From: Aequorivita sublithincola DSM 14238 | GTDB taxonomy: Bacteria; Bacteroidota; Bacteroidia; Flavobacteriales; Flavobacteriaceae | Assembly: GCF_000265385.1 (NCBI RefSeq) | Contig: NC_018013.1 | Coordinates: 1,205,001 to 1,269,000 of the forward strand | DNA: 64,000 nt | Direction: 5' to 3' | In this document: piece by piece, positions 1 to 8,258 of the stretch | How the letters are laid out: every line of letters starts with the position of its first letter | Numbering within the stretch: the first letter of the stretch is position 1 | Program-made: the position numbers and the translations under genes | Notes under the pieces: generated by a model | Databases searched by the model: none | What the model was told of the DNA's origin: nothing | What the model saw: the letters and a program-made list of their open reading frames with translations, nothing else

Positions 1-94
1 ACTTGAAGAAGCACATTTAATTCGGGAACAGTTAAAATGGTTATTGGCAATGAGTGAAAAGATGCCGAAGCTTTTAAGAGAAACGGAATTTTAG
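1..94 (+). CDS. C-terminal end of an unidentified protein (partial)
   Basis: An open frame enters from the left edge and stops at TAG (92-94). It encodes about 30 residues ending in LLRETEF, with a Glu/Lys/Leu-rich, probably helical tail. The frame is plus strand and converges on the GreA/GreB-like gene that ends at 105. Too little is present to name the family. Confidence 0.5.
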   Translation, partial: LEEAHLIREQLKWLLAMSEKMPKLLRETEF

Positions 95-104
95 TTTTTC
101 AGTA

Positions 105-563
105 TTACTTCACATTTGTAATTTGATAAACATTGCCATTAAGGTTAAATTCATCACCTTTTTTCTTTCCGGAAATAAGCAATCCTACTGGAGAATTCAA
201 CGCAACGCAAAGATAATCCGTCTTGCCAATCGGAACCGTTCCAATGGAAAGACTAATGAAATAAGTGAATCTATCCGTATAAACCAAGCTCCCCAAACGA
301 GCATAATCTGAAGTTGCTTTAACGTCTATTTTTCTTAGTAACGGAACAATTTTTTCAATTTCTTGCAGTTGTTTTCCAGCGTTTTCACGATCTATTTGAA
401 GCATTGCACGACCTGTTTCGTGTTTATCACCGCTGCTGCTTTTAGACTCTTCAAGCAAAGATTCTTCAATTCCTGAAATAGTCTGTTTTATTTTGGAATA
501 ACGGTTGTCAACCTGATTTTGGCAGTGTTGTAGTAATACGGTTTTTAGTTCTACAGTCGTCAT
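105..563 (-). CDS. GreA/GreB-like transcription elongation factor family protein
   Basis: This 152-residue protein has the two-part layout of Gre factors. An N-terminal helical hairpin (about residues 1-80) contains SSSGDKHETGRAMLQ, and a C-terminal FKBP-like beta domain (about 90-152) contains SPVGLLISGKKKGDEF, the hallmark that in GreA reads SP-G-ALLGK--GD. Classical GreA rescues backtracked RNA polymerase through acidic residues at the hairpin tip; here the tip is shorter and carries SSSGDKHE, so cleavage-factor activity is uncertain. From memory, Flavobacteriaceae orthologues are often mislabelled as 3-oxoacyl-ACP synthase, which the sequence does not support. Its ATG overlaps the mtgA stop codon (ATGA), so the two are co-transcribed. 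Confidence 0.75.
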   Translation of the reverse strand: MTTVELKTVLLQHCQNQVDNRYSKIKQTISGIEESLLEESKSSSGDKHETGRAMLQIDRENAGKQLQEIEKIVPLLRKIDVKATSDYARLGSLVYTDRFTYFISLSIGTVPIGKTDYLCVALNSPVGLLISGKKKGDEFNLNGNVYQITNVK

Positions 564-1282
564 TTTTTATTTTTACTCTTTTTCTCTTTAGGTTCTTTTG
601 GCTCTTGTTTTTCTAAGGTGAAAGGTCCGTAATACCTCATTTGTCGGACAATCCATTGTGTTCTACGCACCACGTATGCTCCAGGCGGATTCGCGCTGTA
701 ACGCTGCGGACTAGGTAAAATAGCAGCAATTGCTGCAGCATTTTCGGCTCGAAGGTTTTTTGCAGATTTCTTAAACCAGTATTGTGATGCAGCTTCTGCG
801 CCATATACTCCTTTGCCCATTTCTACACTATTCAAATATACCTCCAAAATTCGTTCCTTGCTCCAGAGTGTTTCAATTAGCAAGGTAAAATAGGCTTCCA
901 TTCCCTTTCTAAACCATGTACGGCCTGGCCAGAGAAAAGCATTCTTTGCGGTTTGTTGGGAGATGGTACTTCCGCCTCTAATTTTTTTCCCTTTTTCGTT
1001 ATTTTTAAGTGCTTTTTCTATCGCTTCTCTATCGAAACCGCTGTGACTTAAGAACGTTTGGTCTTCGGCGCAAATAACTGCAAGCTGTAAGTATGGCGAG
1101 ATTTCTTCAATCGGAACCCAATCGTGACGGGTTTTGTAGTTTTTGCCGCCTTCAATGGAGCGAATGGCCATTAAAGGAGTGTAAGGAACGGGAACAAATT
1201 TATAAAGCAGAACCCAAAAAACAGTTAGCCCTATGAACCAAAGTAAAAGTTTGAAAATAAATTTGAATAGTTTTTTAATCAT
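560..1282 (-). CDS. mtgA: Monofunctional peptidoglycan glycosyltransferase MtgA
   Basis: This 240-residue GT51-family enzyme polymerises lipid II into glycan strands at the periplasmic face of the inner membrane. One N-terminal membrane anchor (about residues 8-26) is followed by the transglycosylase domain. Its motifs are in order: CAEDQTFLSHSGFD with the catalytic Glu, RGGSTISQQTAKN, and ERILEVYLNSVEMGKGVYGAE. There is no transpeptidase domain, which separates it from class A penicillin-binding proteins. The C-terminus is a Lys/Glu-rich tail ending in KKSKNKK. Length is normal for MtgA. It is translationally coupled to the Gre-like gene downstream, and a CTCTGCG palindromic repeat lies just upstream of its start. 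Confidence 0.93.
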   Translation of the reverse strand: MIKKLFKFIFKLLLWFIGLTVFWVLLYKFVPVPYTPLMAIRSIEGGKNYKTRHDWVPIEEISPYLQLAVICAEDQTFLSHSGFDREAIEKALKNNEKGKKIRGGSTISQQTAKNAFLWPGRTWFRKGMEAYFTLLIETLWSKERILEVYLNSVEMGKGVYGAEAASQYWFKKSAKNLRAENAAAIAAILPSPQRYSANPPGAYVVRRTQWIVRQMRYYGPFTLEKQEPKEPKEKKSKNKK

Positions 1283-1295
1283 ATATAGTTATTTC

Positions 1296-1356
1296 CTCTG
1301 CGTTCTCTGCGCCTCTGCGGTGTTATTTACCGCAAAGGCGTAGAGACCGCAAAGCT
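1296..1356. repeat. CTCTGCG-type palindromic repeat, copy 1
   Basis: The arms CTCTGCGCCTCTGCGGT and ACCGCAAAGGCGTAGAGA face each other across a short AT spacer, between mtgA and the FAD oxidoreductase. A close relative lies at 49397-49461 between atpA and atpG. Confidence 0.75.
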
Positions 1357-1359
1357 TTT

Positions 1360-2475
1360 TTAACTGAACTCTGCTAGCTGTTTCCCAATGGAACTCCCTA
1401 TTGCAACACCCATTCCGCCCAAACGTAGACCACAAAAAACGTTTTTTGAAACCGCTTTTATAATTGGTTTTTTCTGTTTTCCCATGCCCATAATGCCACT
1501 CCAGCGTCGGTCAATTTCGAAAATTTGCGCGGGTAAAATTACGGTTTTAAGTAATTGCTCCAACCTATTTTGAACCAATTTTGTCAATTCCATTTCGGTG
1601 GTTTCTTCAGCTTTAAAATCGAGATTTCTACCACCACCAAAAAGAATTCTATCTTCTATATTTCTGAAATAATAATAGCCCTTATCAAGATGAAAAGTTC
1701 CTTTAATTTGAAGATTTTTAATTGGTTTAGTCACGAAAACTTGTGCTCTAGCTGGTTTTATGTCTTCATCTAAAAATTGCTTTGCGAAACCATTGGTGGC
1801 AATGAAAACTTTTATTGAAGTAATTTCTTCGGAAGAATTCAATTGAAGCGAAACATTTTCACCATTATCTGAAATATCAGTGATTTCTGAAGAATTCAAT
1901 AGTAAAATATTTTCCGAGGAAGCTTTCTTAATGAGACCGAGCATCATTTTTCCAGTATCAATCTGCCCTTCAAACTTGCTATAAATAAGTTTCGGTTGGA
2001 TATTCATAAAACCGAAATGGTTTACCTGTTCTGAAAAAATTTCAGCTTTAAAAATAGGTTTCAGTAAGTCATTTACATAGCTAATTTTCGATTTACAGCT
2101 TTCAAAAAGTTCTGCATCTTCCTTCGTAAAAAGTTCGTAACCGCCATATTCTTTATAATCAAGCTGTTCATCGCCAAGCGTATTTCGCAATAACTGTAAA
2201 CCTTCAACTCTTTTTTTTACGAGTTGAATAACTTCTTCTTCAGAATGGTTTTTTAAATCTTCCAATATTTCAGAAATACTTCCGAAGCAAGCAAAACCTG
2301 CATTTTTAGTGCTTGCACCGCTTGGCAAAATTCCTCTTTCAAAAACAACAATTTTACTCTTAGGGTGTTTCTTCCGAAGTGAAAGCGCACAATTCAAACC
2401 CACAATTCCGCTGCCAATAACTGCGAAGTCTATGTTCGATAGCCAAGTTTTATGTTCCCAAAAAGATAAATTCAT
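1360..2475 (-). CDS. FAD-dependent oxidoreductase (DadA/glycine oxidase-like, DAO family)
   Basis: This 371-residue protein begins with an FAD Rossmann motif, FAVIGSGIVGLNCALSLRKK, followed by the acidic strand end VVFERG and the DAO-family segment GASTKNAGFACFGS. The C-terminus carries GLRLGGMGVAIGSSIGKQLA, the second FAD-contacting segment. These features place it among DAO-type flavoenzymes, which oxidise amines or amino acids; the substrate cannot be read from the sequence. No signal peptide is seen, so it is cytoplasmic. It follows accC on the same strand, but a strong hairpin at 2502-2546 separates them, suggesting its own transcript. Confidence 0.85.
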   Translation of the reverse strand: MNLSFWEHKTWLSNIDFAVIGSGIVGLNCALSLRKKHPKSKIVVFERGILPSGASTKNAGFACFGSISEILEDLKNHSEEEVIQLVKKRVEGLQLLRNTLGDEQLDYKEYGGYELFTKEDAELFESCKSKISYVNDLLKPIFKAEIFSEQVNHFGFMNIQPKLIYSKFEGQIDTGKMMLGLIKKASSENILLLNSSEITDISDNGENVSLQLNSSEEITSIKVFIATNGFAKQFLDEDIKPARAQVFVTKPIKNLQIKGTFHLDKGYYYFRNIEDRILFGGGRNLDFKAEETTEMELTKLVQNRLEQLLKTVILPAQIFEIDRRWSGIMGMGKQKKPIIKAVSKNVFCGLRLGGMGVAIGSSIGKQLAEFS

Positions 2476-2501
2476 TTTTAAATAGATTTGAAATTAGAAA
2501 A

Positions 2502-2546
2502 AGCACCAAATTCCAAAGATAAGTTTTTGGAATTTGATGCTTTTTT
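2502..2546. terminator. Hairpin terminator downstream of accC
   Basis: The arms 2502-2517 (AGCACCAAATTCCAAA) and 2526-2541 pair over 16 positions with one mismatch across an 8-nt loop. T-runs lie on both sides, so it could work in either direction. On the minus strand it ends the acc transcript before the FAD oxidoreductase gene. It shares the CAAATTCCAA core with the accB-accC hairpin. Confidence 0.75.
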
Positions 2547-2609
2547 AAAAGTATTCAGTCTCAGTTTGAGTAAACCATTGCTCACTGCTACTGCCAACTG
2601 TTTGATTTT

Positions 2610-3962
2610 TTACTCCTCTTCAGGCTCGTTCATTTTAAAAGTATTCATGAAAGCCGTGGTGTAATTTCCAGCAACATAATCCGGTTCGTCCATCAATTGA
2701 CGGTGGAATGGAATGGTGGTTTTTATACCTTCAATCACAAATTCATCCAAAGCACGTTTCATTTTATTGATAGCTTCTTCGCGTGTTTGAGCAGTGGTAA
2801 TAAGTTTCGCAATCATAGAATCATAATTCGGTACAATTGTATAACCTGCGTAAACGTGCGTATCTAAACGAATACCGTGACCTCCTGGCGCGTGCAAAAC
2901 TGTAATTTTACCTGGCGAAGGACGGAAATCGTTATAAGGATCTTCTGCATTTATTCTACATTCTATAGCGTGTAGTTGTGGTGTGTAGTTTTTACCTGAA
3001 ATTGGTACTCCTGCTGCAACTAATATTTGTTCACGAATTAAATCGTAATCAATTACCTGCTCTGTAATAGGGTGTTCTACTTGAATACGAGTATTCATTT
3101 CCATAAAGTAGAAATTACGGTGTTTGTCCACCAAAAATTCTACAGTTCCTGCTCCTTCATATTTAATATATTCTGCGGCTTTCACAGCTGCATTACCCAT
3201 ATCTGTACGAAGTTTTTTCGTCATAAACGGGCTTGGTGTTTCCTCAGTAAGTTTTTGGTGACGACGCTGAATAGAGCAGTCGCGCTCACTTAAATGACAT
3301 GCTCGTCCTGTGCTATCGCCCACAACTTGGATTTCGATATGGCGCGGCTCTTCAATGAGTTTTTCCATATACATTCCATCATTTCCAAATGAAGCAGCAG
3401 CTTCTTGGCGAGCGCTATCCCAAGCTTTTCGAAGATCTTCTTTTTTCCAGACTTCTCGCATTCCTTTTCCACCACCACCAGCGGTAGCTTTTAGCATTAC
3501 AGGATAACCCGTTTCTGCAGCGATTTTTTCACACTTTTCAAACGATTCAATGATACCTTCACTTCCAGGAACGGTAGGAACTCCGGCTGCTTTCATCGTT
3601 GCTTTGGCAGAAGCTTTATCGCCCATACGTTCAATCATTTCTGGAGAAGCACCAATAAATTTTATACCGTGTTCTTGACAGATTTTTGAAAATTTAGCAT
3701 TTTCAGAAAGAAATCCGTAGCCTGGATGTATCGCGTCTGCGTTGGTAATTTCCGCAGCGGCGATAATGTTAGACATTTTTAGGTAGCTCAAATTACTTGG
3801 CGGTGGGCCAATGCAAACTGCTTCATCTGCAAAGCGAACGTGTAGACTTTCTTCATCAGCTGTAGAATAAACAGCCACAGTTTTGATACCCATCTCACGG
3901 CAGGTGCGGATAATTCGCAGTGCGATTTCACCCCTATTTGCAATCAATATCTTTTTAAACAT
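2610..3962 (-). CDS. accC: Acetyl-CoA carboxylase biotin carboxylase subunit AccC
   Basis: This ATP-grasp enzyme carboxylates the biotin carried by AccB, the first half-reaction of acetyl-CoA carboxylase in fatty acid synthesis. The start is set at [17 protein letters not shown] (3962), the family's universal N-terminus, giving 450 residues; the longer upstream frame lacks homology. Visible motifs are the glycine-rich ATP loop [32 protein letters not shown], and the catalytic [14 protein letters not shown]. It lies 79 nt after accB, a gap mostly filled by a perfect 19-bp inverted repeat. The last residues (NEPEEE) are acidic. Identification is secure, although pyruvate or propionyl carboxylase subunits share the fold; linkage to accB and fabH decides it. 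Confidence 0.96.
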   Translation of the reverse strand: MFKKILIANRGEIALRIIRTCREMGIKTVAVYSTADEESLHVRFADEAVCIGPPPSNLSYLKMSNIIAAAEITNADAIHPGYGFLSENAKFSKICQEHGIKFIGASPEMIERMGDKASAKATMKAAGVPTVPGSEGIIESFEKCEKIAAETGYPVMLKATAGGGGKGMREVWKKEDLRKAWDSARQEAAASFGNDGMYMEKLIEEPRHIEIQVVGDSTGRACHLSERDCSIQRRHQKLTEETPSPFMTKKLRTDMGNAAVKAAEYIKYEGAGTVEFLVDKHRNFYFMEMNTRIQVEHPITEQVIDYDLIREQILVAAGVPISGKNYTPQLHAIECRINAEDPYNDFRPSPGKITVLHAPGGHGIRLDTHVYAGYTIVPNYDSMIAKLITTAQTREEAINKMKRALDEFVIEGIKTTIPFHRQLMDEPDYVAGNYTTAFMNTFKMNEPEEE

Positions 3963-3979
3963 AACTTTTTCTGAAATAT

Positions 3980-4025
3980 CAAATTCCAAATTCCAAATCC
4001 CAAAAAATTTGGAATTTGGAATTTG
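3980..4025. repeat. Perfect 19-bp inverted repeat in the accB-accC gap
   Basis: The arms 3980-3998 and 4007-4025 are exact reverse complements built from repeated AAATTCC units, with an 8-nt loop. A further TTATTTGGAATTT unit follows at about 4025-4037. The hairpin ends 18 nt upstream of the accC start codon and could influence read-through or accC translation. Confidence 0.85.
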
Positions 4026-4041
4026 TTATTTGGAATTTATA

Positions 4042-4527
4042 CTAAGATGGATCTACTAAAAATAACGGTTGGTCAAATTCTACTGGAGAAGAATCGTCCA
4101 CTAAAATTTTTACAATCTTTCCTGAAACTTCACTTTCTATTTCGTTGAAAAGTTTCATAGCTTCAATTACGCAAAGCACATCGCCTACGTTTATTGTACT
4201 TCCCACTTCTACAAAAACAGGTTTGTCTGGAGAAGGTTTTCTATATAAAGTACCAATGATTGGTGACTTGATTGTAATGTATTTAGATTCGGCTGTATCT
4301 TCAGGAGCATCATTTGAAGATCCTGATTGCTGTTGTGGAGCCGAAGTTTGTGGCTGCATTTGCATTTGCGGTTGCGCCATTGTTGGTACTTGCTGAATGT
4401 AGGTGGTTTCGCCTCCTTCAGATCCTGTTTTGATAGTGATCTTTATGTCGTCCGTTTCAAGTTTTACTTCGCTGGCACCACTTTTTGCCACAAACTTGAT
4501 TAAGTTTTGAATGTCCTTTAAATCCAT
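4042..4527 (-). CDS. accB: Biotin carboxyl carrier protein AccB (BCCP)
   Basis: This 161-residue protein carries the biotin of acetyl-CoA carboxylase between AccC and the carboxyltransferase. The start is at MDLKDIQNLIKFVAKSG (4527), the usual BCCP beginning; the 18 extra upstream codons read into the fabH-accB spacer. Residues about 1-35 form the N-terminal region, about 40-80 is a Gln/Pro/Met-rich flexible linker, and about 82-160 is the biotinyl domain. The biotinylation site is EAMKLFNEIE, with Lys125 modified. It lies 32 nt after fabH and precedes accC, forming a fatty-acid synthesis operon. Confidence 0.96.
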   Translation of the reverse strand: MDLKDIQNLIKFVAKSGASEVKLETDDIKITIKTGSEGGETTYIQQVPTMAQPQMQMQPQTSAPQQQSGSSNDAPEDTAESKYITIKSPIIGTLYRKPSPDKPVFVEVGSTINVGDVLCVIEAMKLFNEIESEVSGKIVKILVDDSSPVEFDQPLFLVDPS

Positions 4528-4559
4528 ATTATAAAATTTAGTCTTGGGGTTGGTTAAAA

Positions 4560-5558
4560 TTATTTTGAATCGTAGGCCCATTTCACATAAACGGCGCCCC
4601 AGGTAAAGCCTCCACCGAAGGAAGCAAAAATTAAATTATCACCTTTTTTAAGTTGTTTTTCATAATCGGCCAAACACAACGGCAAGGTAGCAGAGGTTGT
4701 GTTACCATATTTATGAATGTTTATCATTACTTTTTCTTGGGGAAGTTTCATCCTTGAAGCTGCGGCATCAATAATCCGTTTGTTTGCTTGATGTGGAACT
4801 AGCCAGTTTACATCATCGCCAGTAAGGTTGTTTTTTAGCATCACTTTTTCACAAACATCGGCCATATTCGAAACTGCGAATTTGAAAACCGTTTTTCCTT
4901 CTTGAAAAACGTAATGTTGTTTATTAGTAACGGTTTCAATTGAAGAGGGAAGCAATGAACCGCCTGCATCAATTTTTAGGAAAGGTCTTCCTACTCCGTC
5001 TGTGCGCAAATATTCATCTATTACTCCTAAACCTTCTGTATTGGGTTCAAAAAGTACAGCGCCACCACCATCACCAAAAATAATGCAGGTAGTTCTATCT
5101 GTATAGTCAATTATTGACGACATTTTATCTGCGCCAATGAGTAATACTTTTTTATATTTTCCGGATTCTATATATCGTGCTGCGGTTGACATTCCGAAGA
5201 GAAAACTGGAACAGGCTGCAACCAAATCATAAGAAAAAGCATTTACGGCTCCAATTTGAGTTGCCACATAAACACCAGTTGCAGCCACAGGCATATCTGG
5301 CGTTGCAGTTGCCATGATAACCATATCAATCTCTGCTGGGTCTGTGTTGCTTTTTTGAAGAAGATCTTTTGCTGCTTGAATAGCTAAATAGGAAGTGCCT
5401 TTGTCTTTATCCTTTAATATTCTCCTTTCCTTAATTCCGGTTCTAGAGGTAATCCAATCGTCGTTGGTATCGACCATTGTTTCCAAAACTTTGTTGGAGA
5501 GAACGTAATCTGGAACGTAACTCCCTACAGCGGTAATAGCTGCCGTGATACTACTCAT
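4560..5558 (-). CDS. fabH: 3-oxoacyl-ACP synthase III FabH
   Basis: This 332-residue condensing enzyme starts fatty acid synthesis by joining an acyl-CoA primer to malonyl-ACP. The catalytic triad is visible: Cys116 in AACSSFLFG, His256 in WLVPHQANKR and Asn286 in HKYGNTTSAT. The N-terminal ITAVGSYVPDYVLSN and NDDWITSRTGIKERR are typical of KAS III. In Bacteroidota the primer pool often gives iso-branched fatty acids, but primer preference is not readable here. It follows rpmF on the same strand after a terminator-like hairpin and is followed by accB and accC, the widely conserved yceD-rpmF-fabH neighbourhood. Confidence 0.97.
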   Translation of the reverse strand: MSSITAAITAVGSYVPDYVLSNKVLETMVDTNDDWITSRTGIKERRILKDKDKGTSYLAIQAAKDLLQKSNTDPAEIDMVIMATATPDMPVAATGVYVATQIGAVNAFSYDLVAACSSFLFGMSTAARYIESGKYKKVLLIGADKMSSIIDYTDRTTCIIFGDGGGAVLFEPNTEGLGVIDEYLRTDGVGRPFLKIDAGGSLLPSSIETVTNKQHYVFQEGKTVFKFAVSNMADVCEKVMLKNNLTGDDVNWLVPHQANKRIIDAAASRMKLPQEKVMINIHKYGNTTSATLPLCLADYEKQLKKGDNLIFASFGGGFTWGAVYVKWAYDSK

Positions 5559-5681
5559 AAAGTTGAATTAAAATTCACAAAAAAGATCGAAAATCTCTTA
5601 AAAGGAGTGAAAATTACTAAATTTTAGTTGAAAATCGGCAATAATTAAGTTGTTTTTGACTTTTTGTAAAGTTAAAAAACA

Positions 5682-5713
5682 AAAAAACCCTCACCATTAG
5701 GTGAGAGTTTTGC
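5682..5713 (-). terminator. Intrinsic terminator/attenuator between rpmF and fabH
   Basis: Read on the minus strand, CTCTCACC-TAAT-GGTGAGGG forms an 8-bp stem (one G-U pair) followed by an uninterrupted run of seven Ts. It ends the yceD-rpmF transcript or allows only partial read-through into fabH-accBC. Confidence 0.82.
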
Positions 5714-5729
5714 ATTAAAATATATAAGA

Positions 5730-5927
5730 TTATGCTTCTACTTGCTCAGTTGCATCAATAACAACTTGACCACGGTAGTACATTTTACCTTCGTGCCAGT
5801 GTGCTCTGTGAAAAAGATGCGCCTCACCCGTTGTAGGGTCTATTGCAATTGTAGGGGCAGTAGCTTTGTAATGCGTTCTTCTCTTATCTCTTCTTGTCTT
5901 CGAGATTTTTCTCTTTGGATGTGCCAT
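5730..5927 (-). CDS. rpmF: 50S ribosomal protein L32
   Basis: This 65-residue basic protein begins [20 protein letters not shown], the standard L32 N-terminus, and continues with [20 protein letters not shown]. It lacks the Cys pairs of zinc-binding L32 variants, having Leu and His residues at those places, so it is a zinc-independent form. It sits 9 nt downstream of yceD, with which it is usually co-expressed, and is followed by a hairpin terminator. Confidence 0.97.
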   Translation of the reverse strand: MAHPKRKISKTRRDKRRTHYKATAPTIAIDPTTGEAHLFHRAHWHEGKMYYRGQVVIDATEQVEA

Positions 5928-5936
5928 TGCTATTTA

Positions 5937-6482
5937 TTATTTATCCGTTAATAGTTTTTTTAATGAATCCCAACGGGGATCAGTATTGTCGTCCTCAGGT
6001 TCCGATTGTTCGTCGAGATCTTTTGGACTTAGTTCTTCAAGTTTATCGAGTATGTCACTTTTTAATGTTCCGTCTTTTACTCCGGGATGAACTTTTCGTG
6101 AAGGCATAGCCAACACTATTGATTCAAAAATATATTGCTGAATGTTCACTTCATAACTTCCGTGAGACAAAATGAGTAAATCTTCATTTTCGTCATTGTA
6201 TTCATCACCGAATTTTACAACAAACTTATATTCTCCATCGACCTCTTGATCGAAGGGTTCGTTTGTAGTGTCGCAAGCAACGTTTACGGTTCCATTATAT
6301 GTTAATGTGAACTCTAGCAACGTGCTCATTTTTTCCAGCAGTACATCGAGATTAATGGCAGCGTCATTAAATTCGTCATACTCAAAATGCTCAAAGAACG
6401 CTTTTTTTAATTCAAAGTTAAACTGGTGTTTTCCTAATTTAAGCCCTACGAAAGGGATGGTAAATTCTTTCAAATCCTTCAT
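5937..6482 (-). CDS. YceD/DUF177 family protein (23S rRNA accumulation factor)
   Basis: The protein has about 181 residues with the ATG at 6482 chosen; a GTG two codons upstream is possible. It has the DUF177 pattern: an N-terminal beta-rich segment IPFVGLKLGKHQFNFELKKA, a middle part LEFTLTYNGTVNVACDTTNEP and an acidic C-terminal tail ending near DPRWDSLKKLLTDK. Members are linked genetically to 23S rRNA levels and nearly always precede rpmF, as here. The acidic composition suits a cytosolic ribosome-assembly partner. Exact biochemical activity is not known. Confidence 0.88.
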   Translation of the reverse strand: MKDLKEFTIPFVGLKLGKHQFNFELKKAFFEHFEYDEFNDAAINLDVLLEKMSTLLEFTLTYNGTVNVACDTTNEPFDQEVDGEYKFVVKFGDEYNDENEDLLILSHGSYEVNIQQYIFESIVLAMPSRKVHPGVKDGTLKSDILDKLEELSPKDLDEQSEPEDDNTDPRWDSLKKLLTDK

Positions 6483-6526
6483 TTTCACACCTATTTAAGA
6501 CCTTAACCTTACAGATAAGGCGGGTG

Positions 6527-6555
6527 CAAAGATAAAAAAATATTTGAATAGCAAT
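6527..6555 (-). promoter_or_regulatory. Putative Bacteroidota-type promoter for yceD-rpmF
   Basis: On the minus strand TATCTTTG (6534-6527) matches TAnnTTTG. ATTG, 17 nt upstream, is a weak match to the TTTG element. It lies about 45 nt before the yceD ATG. Confidence 0.5.
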
Positions 6556-6563
6556 TGGTTTTT

Positions 6564-7625
6564 TTATTTCTTTTTTACGAAGCCTCTTTTACGTGAAGCT
6601 TGCAGTGGATTTTTGGATATTTCTTCATACTCCTCACGAGTCTCAAATATGGAAACAGCGCTAAAAACTGCTTCGCGAAAAGATTCAAAATTTGCTTCAT
6701 TTTTTCCGGCCAAATCAAACGCTGTTCCGTGATCTGGAGAGGTTCGGATGCGATTTAGACCTGCTGTAAAGTTTACTCCTTTTCCAAATGCAAGGGTCTT
6801 AAAAGGAATTAAACCTTGGTCGTGATAGGAGGCAATTATAGCATCAAAATTTTTATAGTTGCCAGAGCCAAAAAAGCTATCTGCGGCATAAGGACCGAAA
6901 ACTATTTTTCCGTTTTTTCGAATATTATCCAACGCTGGGCGCAATAATGTGTCATCTTCGTCTCCAATAACGCCATTATCTCCTGTATGTGGATTGATTC
7001 CTAAAACGGCGATTTTTGGTCTTTCTATTCCAAAGTCTTCAATTAAAGTGTGGTAAATCGTATTGATCTTCTTATCAATACGTTCACGAGTAATATTTTT
7101 TACAACATCTTTTACCGCAACATGATCGGTTAAAAGCCCAACTCTCAAGTCTTCTGAAACCAACAACATCAAACTTTCACCTTCAAGTTCCTGAGCTAAA
7201 TAATCTGTATGCCCTGGAAAATTGAAACTTTCAGATTGAACGTTACTTTTATTTATAGGAGCAGTTACCAAAGCGTCAATTTTACTTTCCTTTAATGCTG
7301 AAACTGCCGCTTTCAGGGATTTTATGGCGTATTCGCCGCCTGTTTGGTTTTCTTCACCAAAAGCAACATCTACGTGCTCCTTCCAAACATTGAGAACATT
7401 TATTTTCTTCGGAACAAGATCTTCGATTTTATCTATTCCGTGAAAATTGATGTCTATTTCATAGTGTTTCTTAAAAAACGACATCAGTTTTACCGATGCA
7501 AAGACTACGGGCGTACAAAACTCCAGCATGCGTGAATCTTCAAAGGTTTTCAGAACTATCTCGCTCCCAATTCCATTTATGTCACCTATGGAAATACCGA
7601 CCACTATTTTATCCTCTCTGCTCAT
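6564..7625 (-). CDS. pdxA: 4-hydroxythreonine-4-phosphate dehydrogenase PdxA
   Basis: This 353-residue NAD-dependent dehydrogenase acts in the DXP-dependent pyridoxal phosphate pathway, making the aminoketone that PdxJ condenses. Family motifs are VGISIGDINGIGSEIVLKTF at the N-terminus, TAPINKSNVQ, FPGHTDYLA with a metal-binding His, GINPHTGDNG, and ASYHDQGLIPFKTLAFGKG with a second His. The C-terminal RKRGFVKKK tail is a basic extension. The gene is divergent from ribE, separated by only 45 nt, so two cofactor-synthesis genes share one short promoter region. Confidence 0.96.
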   Translation of the reverse strand: MSREDKIVVGISIGDINGIGSEIVLKTFEDSRMLEFCTPVVFASVKLMSFFKKHYEIDINFHGIDKIEDLVPKKINVLNVWKEHVDVAFGEENQTGGEYAIKSLKAAVSALKESKIDALVTAPINKSNVQSESFNFPGHTDYLAQELEGESLMLLVSEDLRVGLLTDHVAVKDVVKNITRERIDKKINTIYHTLIEDFGIERPKIAVLGINPHTGDNGVIGDEDDTLLRPALDNIRKNGKIVFGPYAADSFFGSGNYKNFDAIIASYHDQGLIPFKTLAFGKGVNFTAGLNRIRTSPDHGTAFDLAGKNEANFESFREAVFSAVSIFETREEYEEISKNPLQASRKRGFVKKK

Positions 7626-7636
7626 TTTTTAATTGT

Positions 7637-7644
7637 TATTTTTG
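7637..7644 (+). promoter_or_regulatory. Putative -7 element (TAnnTTTG) for ribE
   Basis: TATTTTTG lies 26 nt before the ribE ATG in the pdxA-ribE spacer and matches the Bacteroidota housekeeping -7 consensus. The upstream -33 part falls inside the start of pdxA and is T-rich rather than a clean TTTG. Confidence 0.5.
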
Positions 7645-7670
7645 CACTACAAATGTAACTAAATGTATCG

Positions 7671-8258
7671 ATGTTTACAGGAATTATTGAAACCGTTGGC
7701 GAAATAGCCCAACTGACCAAAGAAGGAGAAAACCTTCACTTAGAAATAAAGAGCTCGCTGGCGCAGGAACTAAAAATAGATCAAAGCGTATCTCACAATG
7801 GGGTTTGTTTAACAGTTGTGAAAATAAGTGACAATACTTATATAGTTACAGCAATAAAAGAAACCCTAACCAAAACCAATTTGAAATCTCTGAAAAAAGG
7901 ATCGCTCGTAAATCTTGAAAGAGCAATGAAATTAGGCGACAGATTGGATGGCCATATGGTTCAAGGGCACGTAGATGGAACGGCTGTTTGCAAAAATATT
8001 GAAGAAGCAAATGGCAGTTGGGTTTTTACTTTTGAATATAAAAATTCGGAATTTAGCACTGTTGAAAAAGGTTCCATTACTTTGAATGGAGTAAGTTTAA
8101 CGGTTGTAAATTCGAAAAAGGGACAATTCAGCGTAGCGATAATACCTTATACTTTTGAAAATACGAATTTTAAGGAAATTAAAACAGGAGATACAATAAA
8201 CTTAGAATTTGATATAATTGGAAAGTATGTGAAGAACCTTATGCAGCCTTATTTATAG
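7671..8258 (+). CDS. ribE: Riboflavin synthase, alpha subunit type
   Basis: This 195-residue enzyme dismutates two 6,7-dimethyl-8-ribityllumazine molecules into riboflavin. It shows the family's internal duplication of two lumazine-binding barrels: the first begins MFTGIIETVGEI and contains VSHNGVCLTVV, the second contains MVQGHVDGTA and ITLNGVSLTVVNS. The N-terminal MFTGII is invariant in the family and confirms the start. No FMN riboswitch is visible in the 45-nt leader. The 3' end overlaps the convergent 73-codon gene by 20 nt. Confidence 0.96.
   Translation: MFTGIIETVGEIAQLTKEGENLHLEIKSSLAQELKIDQSVSHNGVCLTVVKISDNTYIVTAIKETLTKTNLKSLKKGSLVNLERAMKLGDRLDGHMVQGHVDGTAVCKNIEEANGSWVFTFEYKNSEFSTVEKGSITLNGVSLTVVNSKKGQFSVAIIPYTFENTNFKEIKTGDTINLEFDIIGKYVKNLMQPYL

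Noticed and set aside
3963-3989. Longer accC frame starting MEFDISEK
   Set aside because: The extra nine residues come from spacer DNA; the family start [12 protein letters not shown] is at 3962.
5730-5927. Zinc-binding L32 variant
   Set aside because: The CxxC pairs are absent; residues at those places are not Cys.
7626-7670. FMN riboswitch before ribE
   Set aside because: The 45-nt gap is too short for an FMN aptamer and contains none of its conserved segments.
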